From Alphaproteobacteria bacterium (GTDB taxonomy: Bacteria > Pseudomonadota > Alphaproteobacteria > UBA8366), in NCBI GenBank assembly GCA_029861675.1, contig JAOTYV010000031.1, positions 1-25,206 of the forward strand: 25,206 nt of DNA, read 5' to 3'. The notes beneath the pieces were generated by a model. The model was given only the letters and a program-made list of their open reading frames with translations, searched no databases and was not told where the DNA came from. Made by a program: the position numbers and the translations under genes. Positions 6,835-13,715 of this stretch are shown piece by piece (position 1 is the stretch's first letter; each line of letters begins with the position of its first letter).

Positions 6835-7991
6835 CGGAAATCCCCGGCCCTCGCCTGATCATCGATGCCCGCGAGGATGCCGCCGCCGCGGCGCGTCGGA
6901 TGCTCGGACTGACACTGCTCGGCCGACTGGTATTGGCGGCCGAGCGAAGCGGATTCCGGGACATTATGGTGCTCTCGCCCGAGGGCTCCCGGAATTTGCG
7001 CGTCCTGCTGGCGGCGGAATACCAGGTCAACGTGGCAACAGTGATCCCCGACGCCGGTGGCGTGATTACGGCCCGCGTGCCCGCCAATATTTTGGGCGAA
7101 AGCGACTGGCTTCGGGCGTTGGCGGCGGAAACGGTCACGGACGACGCCTGCCGCGCCGCCGGCAACGGCATCTTCTTGTTCGGACCAAAGGCCACTGCCG
7201 CCCAGATCGCGGCGCCCGAAACGGCGGCGCCGGGAGCGCCGATCGCGTTCACGGCGACACCCTTGCAAATCGTGACGGCGCTCGACGTGGACACCGCGGA
7301 AACACGGTTGCTGGGCGGCCTCGTCAAACAAACCGACGGCTTCATGTCGCGCCATTTTGCGCGCCCCATATCCATCGCAATCTCGCGACGTCTCGCGCCG
7401 CACGGGGTCACGCCCAATCAAATGACGATGGTCTCGGCGCTGATCGGACTGGCGGCGGCCCCGTTCTTCCTATCCTCGAGCCCCGCGGTGCAAATCGTCG
7501 GCGGGCTGCTGTTCGTCCTGCATTCGGTTCTCGACGGATGCGACGGCGAATTGGCGCGCCTGACCTATCGTGAGTCGCGGCTTGGCGGATTGCTCGATTT
7601 CTGGGGCGACAATATCGTGCATGTCGCGGTGTTCGGCTGCATGGCGGTCGGCTGGCATTTTGCCGAAGCTGCGGTTTGGCCGCTCTTTCTCGGCGCGGCC
7701 GCGGTGTTGGGGACCGCCGGATCGGCGGCGGCCGTCTATTGGCTGACGCTGCGCAAGAAAACCGGCGCCGGGCCGGTCTATACCTCCGTTTCCGAAGGGC
7801 CGTCCGCCGGCCTGACAAAACTCCTGGATGAATTGTCGCGGCGCGACTTCATCTATCTGGTTTTGGTGTTGTCGGCATTCGGCAAGGCGAACTGGTTCCT
7901 GGCGCTGACCGCCATCGGCGCGCCGGTATTCCTGATCCTTGTCCTGCTGGCGGCACGCCGGGCGCGCGCCGCCGATCGGGCCCGCGCATAG
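6831..7991 (+). CDS. CDP-alcohol phosphotransferase, probably CDP-inositol-dependent, with a degenerate N-terminal nucleotidyltransferase domain
   Basis: The C-terminal membrane domain (about 185-386) carries the complete CDP-alcohol phosphotransferase motif D-G-C-D-G-E-L-A-R-x8-G-x3-D-x3-D. Before it, DVDTAETRLLGGLVKQTDGF and RPISIAISRRLAPHGVTPNQ match the junction seen in bifunctional archaeal/bacterial inositol-phosphate cytidylyltransferase-phosphotransferase proteins. The N-terminal ~170 residues resemble a nucleotidyltransferase fold (GLTLLGRLVLAAERSGFRDIMVLSP) but lack the G-x-G-x-R ... K-P loop, so this domain should not form nucleotide sugars itself. The missing activity is present in the convergent gene 8091-9980. 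Likely reaction: inositol-1-phosphate transfer from CDP-inositol to a lipid alcohol or inositol. Its TAG stop is supplied by repeat copy 2. Confidence 0.75.
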   Translation: MTEIPGPRLIIDAREDAAAAARRMLGLTLLGRLVLAAERSGFRDIMVLSPEGSRNLRVLLAAEYQVNVATVIPDAGGVITARVPANILGESDWLRALAAETVTDDACRAAGNGIFLFGPKATAAQIAAPETAAPGAPIAFTATPLQIVTALDVDTAETRLLGGLVKQTDGFMSRHFARPISIAISRRLAPHGVTPNQMTMVSALIGLAAAPFFLSSSPAVQIVGGLLFVLHSVLDGCDGELARLTYRESRLGGLLDFWGDNIVHVAVFGCMAVGWHFAEAAVWPLFLGAAAVLGTAGSAAAVYWLTLRKKTGAGPVYTSVSEGPSAGLTKLLDELSRRDFIYLVLVLSAFGKANWFLALTAIGAPVFLILVLLAARRARAADRARA

Positions 7992-8093
7992 ACCATTTCT
8001 TGTTCGAATTGACTCAAGTGGAATGGTCTATCTCATTGTTTTTACGCAAATACGTCGTCGCGAACCGTTTCGGTTCGCTCGGGATTTGCTCTA
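7989..8093 (+). repeat. 105-bp TA-bounded dispersed repeat, copy 2 (between convergent genes)
   Basis: Runs from TAGACCATTTC to GATTTGCTCTA. The first 3 nt are the stop codon of the phosphotransferase (7989-7991), and the last 3 nt read on the minus strand are the stop codon of the inositol synthase fusion (8093-8091). Stem 1: TAGACCATT (7989-7997) with AATGGTCTA near 8022-8030. Stem 2: GCAAAT ... ATTTGC, with an inner CGAACC/GGTTCG pair around a short loop. A T5 run lies between the two hairpins. Without the element the sequence would read GCA-TAG-CCG, keeping the phosphotransferase stop, while the minus-strand gene would lose its stop (TAT) and read on. Confidence 0.9.
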
Positions 8094-9980
8094 GCCGATT
8101 TCGCGCAGCCGTTCGGCCAGGTGCTGCTCGGCCATCAGGCGTGCCTCGGTGGTATCGACATCGAGCCACCAGCATCCCGTGACATCCACGACATGCGCCC
8201 GGCCCTTGACCGCCAATTTGGCGAGACCGGCCGACAATCCGTGTTCGCCATCGGCCGCCGCTTCGCGCAGCGCGTCAAACAGGCCGGCTGTGCAATACAT
8301 CACGCCGGTGTCGGAACAATCCCAATCGGTCAACGACTTGTCGATGGCGGCGATATCCGCGCTGGCGGTCTTTACCTTGGTGACATCGTCCAGATCCAGC
8401 AACATCGTCTTGTCGTAATCGGTGGCGAGCAGAAGATGCCCGGCCTCCGGAACCGTCCGGGTAAGCCGCAACGGTAAGGCGTGATCGTAGATGTGATCGC
8501 ACATGGTGAGGACAAAGGGCTCGTCGCCGATCGCCGCCGCCGCTGCGAGCGCGCTCGCACCATTGCCTTTTTCCCAATCATCGCCGGTCACGAACTCAAC
8601 CGCGACGCCGCTGCGGTTGGCGACCGACTGAAAATGTCCGCGCACCGTATCGGCTTCGTGCCCGAGCGAGACAACGAAACGTTCAATGCCGATGGAATCG
8701 CGCAAGTTGCGCACGACCCATTCAGCCAGGGTAAGCCCATGCACCTGAGCCAACGGCTTGGGCAGGCTGGTGTTCGGGAACAACCGCGAGCCCAGGCCCG
8801 CCGCCAAGATCAAGGCGGTCCGCGGCCGCGTCGCGCCGCCGTCCGCCGCAACCGATTCGCCCGCGGTCAAAACCGTGTCCGGCGAAATGCGGGATGACCC
8901 CGCGCCGATGAATGCATTGTTCACATCGCGCGCGACCGAATCGCGAAGCTGTACCGGCGGATGTTTCATATAATAAGAGGACGGCGCTTCCAGCGGTCCC
9001 CCTTCGCCGCGCTCCAGGCCGAGCTTGGCGCAGCGCAGCGCGTCGATTACGACACCGGCGCTGTTCGGTGAATCCTCGACCGAAAGACGCATTTCCAGAT
9101 GCATCGGCACATCGCCGAACCCGCGCCCCTCCATGCGGATGAAGGCGACCTTGTTGTCGTTCTGCCACGGCACGTAGTCGGACGGTCCGATATGGATGTT
9201 CCGGGCATCCAGACGGGTCTCCAACTGCGACTGCACGGACTCGGTCTTCGACGTTTTCTTGGATTTCAGCCGGGACATCTGAAGCATGTTGAGAAAGTCG
9301 GTATTGCCGCCGGTGTTGAGCTGATAGGTCCGGTCGAGGCTGACGCCGCGGTCATTGAACAACCGGGACAGGCTGCGATGGACGATCGTCGCGCCGACCT
9401 GACTCTTTATGTCGTCACCTACGATCGGCACGCCGGCCTCGCGGAACCGCGCCGCCCATTCCGGATCGGAGGCGATGAATACCGGCACGCAATTGACCAT
9501 GCCGACCTTGGCCTTCAAGCAGGCTTCGGCATAGTACTGTACCGCCTTTTCCGAGCCGACGGGCAGGTAACAGATCAGCACCTCGGCGCGCGTTTCGGTC
9601 AGAACCGCCGCGACGTCCACCGGCTCTTCGTCCGCCGGTCGGAAAGCCTGATCGTCGTCGTAATCGCCCATATGGTCCGCGATGCCGTCGAGCACCGGGC
9701 CCATTTGCACGATCACGTTGGAGACCGGCAGGACCTGTTGAAATACGGTCGTGCAGTTAGGTTTGGCAAAAATCGCGTTTTCCAGCGGTTGGCCGACCTT
9801 GCGCCGGTCGATGTCGAAGGCGCACACCACTTCGATGTCGGTCGCGCCCCAGTCGCCAATCGTCGGATGCATAAGGCCGCTGACGTCTTCGGAATTCGCG
9901 CTGCGGTAATATTCCAGCCCCTGAACCAGCGCACTTGCGCAATTGCCGACACCGGCAATCGCTATACGGATTTTTGACAT
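8091..9980 (-). CDS. Fusion of myo-inositol-1-phosphate synthase and inositol-1-phosphate cytidylyltransferase
   Basis: The 629-residue protein has two domains. Residues 1-~365 are an archaeal/actinobacterial-type inositol-3-phosphate synthase: NAD-binding GVGNCAS (10-16), [11 protein letters not shown] (188-198), [11 protein letters not shown] (222-232) and [11 protein letters not shown] (240-250) are all present. After a ~22-residue linker, residues 388-629 are a nucleotidyltransferase with [15 protein letters not shown] and LPKPL, the metal-binding TMCDHIYD (492-499) and C-terminal WWLDVDT (604-610), a layout matching CTP:inositol-1-phosphate cytidylyltransferase. One polypeptide could thus convert glucose-6-phosphate to inositol-1-phosphate and on to CDP-inositol in the cytosol, feeding the convergent phosphotransferase. 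Ribosome binding site GGGGGT precedes the ATG. Nucleotide specificity (CTP) is inferred from context. Confidence 0.85.
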   Translation of the reverse strand: MSKIRIAIAGVGNCASALVQGLEYYRSANSEDVSGLMHPTIGDWGATDIEVVCAFDIDRRKVGQPLENAIFAKPNCTTVFQQVLPVSNVIVQMGPVLDGIADHMGDYDDDQAFRPADEEPVDVAAVLTETRAEVLICYLPVGSEKAVQYYAEACLKAKVGMVNCVPVFIASDPEWAARFREAGVPIVGDDIKSQVGATIVHRSLSRLFNDRGVSLDRTYQLNTGGNTDFLNMLQMSRLKSKKTSKTESVQSQLETRLDARNIHIGPSDYVPWQNDNKVAFIRMEGRGFGDVPMHLEMRLSVEDSPNSAGVVIDALRCAKLGLERGEGGPLEAPSSYYMKHPPVQLRDSVARDVNNAFIGAGSSRISPDTVLTAGESVAADGGATRPRTALILAAGLGSRLFPNTSLPKPLAQVHGLTLAEWVVRNLRDSIGIERFVVSLGHEADTVRGHFQSVANRSGVAVEFVTGDDWEKGNGASALAAAAAIGDEPFVLTMCDHIYDHALPLRLTRTVPEAGHLLLATDYDKTMLLDLDDVTKVKTASADIAAIDKSLTDWDCSDTGVMYCTAGLFDALREAAADGEHGLSAGLAKLAVKGRAHVVDVTGCWWLDVDTTEARLMAEQHLAERLREIG

Positions 9981-10146
9981 CGTACCCCCAACTCTGAATC
10001 CAGCAGAAGCGATCTATATCAGGCCTTGCGATGGCATTATCAAGAGATTGTAACGCCGCCTACACGACATTGTAATGAGAGTCTGATCGATCCGACGGTG
10101 TAATATCGACGCACCTGGAAGTTGATCTAGAAACGTTCCAAAATTC

Positions 10147-10179
10147 AATGAAACTCGCCATTTTCTGGGAAGTTTCATT
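10147..10179. other. Stem-loop in the 9981-10656 gene-free region
   Basis: Perfect 9-bp arms AATGAAACT (10147-10155) and AGTTTCATT (10171-10179) flank a 15-nt loop. It lies in the 675-bp gene-free interval between the inositol fusion gene and the enolase-superfamily gene, upstream of the tandem dyads at 10232-10277. There is no T-tract; its role is unknown (RNA structure or protein-binding dyad). Confidence 0.4.
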
Positions 10180-10231
10180 CGCAGCTGGTGCACCTAACAC
10201 CCGTGATGGCAACCGGGATCCATTGCCTTCA

Positions 10232-10277
10232 GCCCGAATAGCACGGTAATTCGGGCCGAATCGCGGCGTTATTCGGC
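10232..10277. promoter_or_regulatory. Two tandem dyads of the form CCGAAT-n9-ATTCGG
   Basis: Site 1 has arms GCCCGAAT (10232-10239) and ATTCGGGC (10249-10256) around 9 nt. Site 2 has arms GCCGAAT (10255-10261) and ATTCGGC (10271-10277), also around 9 nt. The spacers differ (AGCACGGTA versus CGCGGCGTT) while the arms are conserved, as expected of a dimeric regulator's operators. The centres are 22 bp apart, about two helical turns, placing both on one DNA face. It could control the leftward inositol fusion gene (start 9980), or the rightward RNA or enolase-family gene. Tandem RNA hairpins are the alternative. Confidence 0.5.
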
Positions 10278-10480
10278 TGCCCATCCGAACGGTTCCCCCG
10301 CCGACTGTGACACCACCGCAACAGGCATCGACATCGCACGCCAGCCCCGGCAATGCCCAGCAATATCAAGCAAATGCCGGATCGACTGGACCGGACCGGC
10401 TGCCGACCTTACCCAGATACGTCCTCCTTCGGTATTAATCAATCATGATGGTAGTCAACTTTCGCCGTTACGATAAATTC

Positions 10481-10558
10481 ACGAAGAGGCAAAAATTTCC
10501 ATAATGCCTCCACACGCATAACCCGCCGGCCACCCCCCCTGCGCCGGCGGGTTTTTTT
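10481..10558 (+). ncRNA. Candidate small RNA ending in a strong terminator
   Basis: A stem GAGGC (10486-10490) / GCCTC (10506-10510) is followed directly by the intrinsic terminator hairpin at 10522-10551 and T7. Upstream, GATAAATT (10472-10479) could serve as a -10 element; the -35 is weak. No plus-strand protein gene precedes the terminator, since the nearest gene to the left is on the minus strand, so a short independent transcript of about 75 nt is the simplest explanation. The 5' end is a guess. Confidence 0.45.
10522..10558 (+). terminator. Strong intrinsic terminator
   Basis: CCCGCCGGC (10522-10530) pairs perfectly with GCCGGCGGG (10543-10551) around a C-rich 12-nt loop and is followed by TTTTTTTA. 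The T-tract is on the plus strand only. It insulates the downstream enolase-family gene (10657) from rightward transcription. Confidence 0.85.
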
Positions 10559-10656
10559 ATTGCGGTTCATGCGGTTCCCGTCGGATCGGCATATTTGCCT
10601 GCCGGCCGCCAATTTGTTACTCGGTGTCATTGTCGCCGTCTGGAAGGGCCGTACCG

Positions 10657-11757
10657 ATGACCGATGGCATGCTCACATTCCGCGATGTAACCGTGCGGCC
10701 GGTCCTGCTGCCGCTCAACAGGCCGGTGGTCTCGAAAGTGGGACTGTTCCATGAATGGCCGCTGATCCTGATCGACCTTCATACCGAGGAAGGGATCACG
10801 GGCCGCAGTTATCTGGCGCCTTACCTGAAGCAATCGGCGCGCTATCTCGTACCCGCCCTTCACGACCTCGCGGAAGCGCAAAGGGGCAAGCCGATTGCGC
10901 CGCTCGACGACTTCAAAAGCCAGCGCGCATCGCTCAACCTGGTCGGCCTCGAAGGCATGTCGCTAATCGCCGTATCCGGCCTCGACATGGCGGCATGGGA
11001 CGCGCTGGCGAAAGCGGCGGACATGCCGCTGGCGCGGTTCCTCGGCGGCTCGCTGGCGCCGGTTCCCGCCTATAACAGCAACGGACTTTGGCTTTCGCCG
11101 CTCGATTCGCTTGCAGAGGAAGCGGAAGAACTGGTTGGCGAAGGCGGGTTTTCGGCCCTCAAGCTGCGGCTCGGCCGCGACCGGGTCGAGGACGACGCCA
11201 CGGCGATCGCGGCGGTCCGGCAAGCCGCCGGAAACGAGGTCAAGCTGATGTGCGACTTCAACCAGGGGCTGGCGTTAGGCGACGCGCTGCACCGGTGCCA
11301 CGCGCTGGACGATCAGGGGCTGTACTGGTTCGAGGAACCAATCGCCTATGACAATCTGGCAGGTTACGCGCAGCTGACGCGCGAGTTGCGCACCCCGGTA
11401 CAGCTCGGCGAGAACTTCTACGGTCCCCGCGCTCTGTATCACGCTATACTGGCCGGCGCCGGCGACTACGTCATGCCCGACCTGATGCGCATCGGCGGCG
11501 TCACCGGCTGGTTGCGCGCGGCGGCGATTGCCGGCGCGGCGGGGATCCAAATGTCGACCCATCTCTATCCCGAGGTCGCCGGTCACCTGATGCGCGTCAC
11601 CGAGACGGACCATTGGCTCGAATGGCAGGACTGGGCCCACCCGATCCTGCAAACCCCCTTTGAAGTGTCGGACGGGCATCTCGTCATCCCCGACATTCCC
11701 GGCAATGGTCTCGCATGGGACGAGGACGCGGTCGCGCACCATAAGCTCGACCTGTAG
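10657..11757 (+). CDS. Mandelate racemase / muconate lactonizing enzyme family protein
   Basis: The start at 10657 is chosen because GGAAGGG lies 6-7 nt upstream; an in-frame start at 10624 has none. The 366-residue protein has the enolase-superfamily capping domain (1-~130) and barrel. Metal ligands are D200 (MCDFNQ), E226 (WFEEP) and E252 (LGENF). Catalytic candidates are K169 in KLR (the second lysine of mandelate racemase's K-x-K is R171), the dyad D275 (MPDLMRIGG) / H302 (STHLYPE), and E322. The D-H dyad places it in the mandelate racemase subgroup, acting on a hydroxy acid or acid-sugar carboxylate by alpha-proton abstraction. It lies 221 nt upstream of a five-gene ABC importer on the same strand, which may supply its substrate. 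Exact substrate unknown. Confidence 0.85.
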   Translation: MTDGMLTFRDVTVRPVLLPLNRPVVSKVGLFHEWPLILIDLHTEEGITGRSYLAPYLKQSARYLVPALHDLAEAQRGKPIAPLDDFKSQRASLNLVGLEGMSLIAVSGLDMAAWDALAKAADMPLARFLGGSLAPVPAYNSNGLWLSPLDSLAEEAEELVGEGGFSALKLRLGRDRVEDDATAIAAVRQAAGNEVKLMCDFNQGLALGDALHRCHALDDQGLYWFEEPIAYDNLAGYAQLTRELRTPVQLGENFYGPRALYHAILAGAGDYVMPDLMRIGGVTGWLRAAAIAGAAGIQMSTHLYPEVAGHLMRVTETDHWLEWQDWAHPILQTPFEVSDGHLVIPDIPGNGLAWDEDAVAHHKLDL

Positions 11758-11769
11758 CGGCATTCCGGC

Positions 11770-11806
11770 GCGCCGCGCATCGGTCTCGTAGAGGCCGGTG
11801 CGGCGC
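11770..11806 (+). other. GC-rich hairpin after the enolase-family gene
   Basis: Arms GCGCCGC (11770-11776) and GCGGCGC (11800-11806) extend inwards through CATCGG / CCGGTG. The hairpin begins 13 nt after the stop codon at 11757 but has no T-tract, so it would be a weak or Rho-assisted terminator or a 3'-end stabiliser. A second, weaker pair TTCCGA (11833-11838) / TCGGAA (11855-11860) follows in the AT-richer leader of the ABC operon. Confidence 0.4.
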
Positions 11807-11978
11807 AATCGCGATGCGCATTGAAAAAAACCTTCCGATGATTCCCTGGACTCCTCGGAAATCCCTCAATAAGCTTTTAAAAAATTAATGTACCGACCGG
11901 CGTGCATCGACCTATTCGCGGCGGTACGACAAGAACAACAAATAATAATGACCAAAACGAATGGACAGGAGGCGCACT

Positions 11979-13577
11979 ATGAATCGGAAGAAAATTGCAG
12001 TAGTGGCGGCGATCGCACCCTTGGCGCTCATGATCGGCGCGGAGATGGCGATGGCTCAAAAGGCCGGCGGCATCTTGAAAGCCTACCATCGCGGTACACC
12101 GCCCAGCGGATCGATCCACGAGGAAGCCACCAACTCGACCCTGACGCCATATATGGGCGTCATGAACAACCTTGTCATGTACGATCAGGGCAAAGCGACG
12201 AACAGCCTCGATTCCATCGTACCGGATTTGGCGACAAGCTGGTCCTGGAACGGCGACAAGACGAAGTTGACGTTCAAATTGCGCGAAGGCGTGAAATGGC
12301 ATGACGGCAAGCCGTTCACTGCGAAGGACGTTCAATGCACCTTCGACATGCTGCAGGGAAAACGGAAAAAATTCCGGCTCCGCAAAAACCCTCGGAAAGC
12401 CTGGTACAAGAATCTCGAAAGCGTCAGCACGAATGGCAAACACGAGGTTACCTTCAACCTGAAGCGTAGCCAGCCCGCACTTCTTACACTCCTGGCATCG
12501 GGTTACACACCGATCTACTCCTGCCATGTTCCGCCGAAGAAGATGCGCACCCATCCGATCGGCACCGGCCCGTTCAAGTTCGTTGCTTTAAAACAGAACG
12601 AGAGCGTCAAGTTCACCCGGAATAAGGACTACTGGAAGAAGGACCGGCCCTATCTCGACGGCATCGAATGGACGATCATCAAGAGCCGTTCGACGCGCGT
12701 CCTGGCCTTCATCGCCGGCAAGTTCGATTTGGTGTTCAATGCCGATGTGACGGTTCCGCTGCAAAAGGATATCGCAGCCCAGGCGCCGCACGCAGTCTGC
12801 GAACGCGTGGCGGGCGCCAGCATCAACCTGATCGTTAATCAGGCGAAACCGCCCTTCGACAACCCGAAAATTCGTAGGGCCATGGTGCTGACGATCGACC
12901 GGAAGTCGTTTGTCGACATCATCAGCAAGGGCGAAAACACCATCGGCGGCGCCATGACGCCGGGGCCGCAAGGCGTGTGGGGAATGTCGAAGGACTTCCT
13001 GAAAACGGTCGCCGGCTACAATCCCAACGTAAAGGCAAACCGGGAAAAAGCCCGCGCGCTGATGCGGGAAGCCGGCTATGGCCCCGACAAGCGGTTGAAG
13101 ATGGAGGTGTCCACCCGCAACATCGCCACCTATCGCGATCCGGCGGTGATCCTGATCGATCATATGAAGGAGATCTATATCGACGCGACCTTGAAGACGA
13201 TCGAGACGAGCAACTGGCACGCCACGGTCGCCCGCAAGGACTATTCGGTCGGCCTGAACGCCACCGCAGTCGGCGTGGACGATCCGGACGCCAACTTCTT
13301 CGAGAATTATTCCTGCGGTTCCCAGCGGAATTACACCGGGTATTGCAATCAGGATATGGAGAAGCTGTTCGTAAAACAGTCGATGATGACCGATCAGGCG
13401 GCGCGCAAGAAGCTCGTCTGGGATATCGACAAGCGGCTCCAGGAAGACGCCGCGCGTCCGATCATTTATCACAACCAGAGCTACACTTGCTGGCAGCCCA
13501 AGGTTAAGGGCCTCGTTGCCCATGTGAACAGCCTCTACAACGGCTGGCGCATGGAAGACGTGTGGTTGAAACAGTAG
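11979..13577 (+). CDS. ABC transporter substrate-binding protein, family 5 (peptide/oligopeptide type)
   Basis: The start at 11979 has AGGAGG 7 nt upstream and yields a Sec signal peptide (MNRKKIAVVAAIAPLALMIG...AMA, cleaved near residue 27); the frame also extends to an earlier ATG without this support. The 532-residue protein is a type-II periplasmic binding protein of SBP_bac_5: L-x-F-x-L-R-E-G-V-K-W-H-D-G-K-P-F-x-A-K-D-V (the classic N-terminal family signature), then GTGPFKF and KFTRNKDYWKK. Residues near the ligand pocket include CGSQRNYTGYCNQDMEKLF. Family members bind peptides, opines, nickel or sugars, and the substrate cannot be read from sequence. It is the first gene of the operon that also encodes two permeases and two ATPases. 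Confidence 0.88.
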   Translation: MNRKKIAVVAAIAPLALMIGAEMAMAQKAGGILKAYHRGTPPSGSIHEEATNSTLTPYMGVMNNLVMYDQGKATNSLDSIVPDLATSWSWNGDKTKLTFKLREGVKWHDGKPFTAKDVQCTFDMLQGKRKKFRLRKNPRKAWYKNLESVSTNGKHEVTFNLKRSQPALLTLLASGYTPIYSCHVPPKKMRTHPIGTGPFKFVALKQNESVKFTRNKDYWKKDRPYLDGIEWTIIKSRSTRVLAFIAGKFDLVFNADVTVPLQKDIAAQAPHAVCERVAGASINLIVNQAKPPFDNPKIRRAMVLTIDRKSFVDIISKGENTIGGAMTPGPQGVWGMSKDFLKTVAGYNPNVKANREKARALMREAGYGPDKRLKMEVSTRNIATYRDPAVILIDHMKEIYIDATLKTIETSNWHATVARKDYSVGLNATAVGVDDPDANFFENYSCGSQRNYTGYCNQDMEKLFVKQSMMTDQAARKKLVWDIDKRLQEDAARPIIYHNQSYTCWQPKVKGLVAHVNSLYNGWRMEDVWLKQ

Positions 13578-13595
13578 CCTAAGGCGGTTCCGGTT

Positions 13596-13626
13596 GGGGC
13601 CGCGGCGTCAACACCGCCGCGGCCCC
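13596..13626 (+). other. Very stable stem-loop between binding-protein and permease genes
   Basis: Perfect 12-bp GC arms GGGGCCGCGGCG (13596-13607) and CGCCGCGGCCCC (13615-13626) enclose a 7-nt loop, starting 19 nt after the binding-protein stop. No T-tract follows. Such hairpins commonly protect the 3' end of the binding-protein message or attenuate transcription, so that the binding protein is made in excess of the membrane components. That function is inferred. Confidence 0.6.
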
Positions 13627-13715
13627 GCCCTCTACAACCGCCAACGATCGGTTTCCTGATCGCCGTATCATCGGGTCGTGGCGTTCAGAAATCAGATCAT
13701 GTGGGGAGACGGGTT

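Noticed and set aside
7989..8093. The 105-bp repeats as simple intrinsic terminators
   Set aside because: The hairpins are not followed by a T-tract at the proper distance in either direction, and copies occur in both orientations relative to the gene whose stop they occupy. Termination may be a side effect, but identical length and TA ends point to a mobile element.
7992..8182. Frames through the 105-bp repeat giving similar peptides (WSISLFLRKYVVANRFGSLGIC and relatives) at 8000-8182 and 21105-22055
   Set aside because: The shared peptide is only the translation of the repeat in one frame. Upstream and downstream parts are unrelated and antisense to real genes, with no ribosome binding site. 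The conservation belongs to the DNA element.
10060..10353. 97-codon minus-strand frame upstream of the inositol fusion gene
   Set aside because: It runs through the palindromes at 10147-10179 and 10232-10277, has no recognisable composition or ribosome binding site, and the region reads better as regulatory or RNA.
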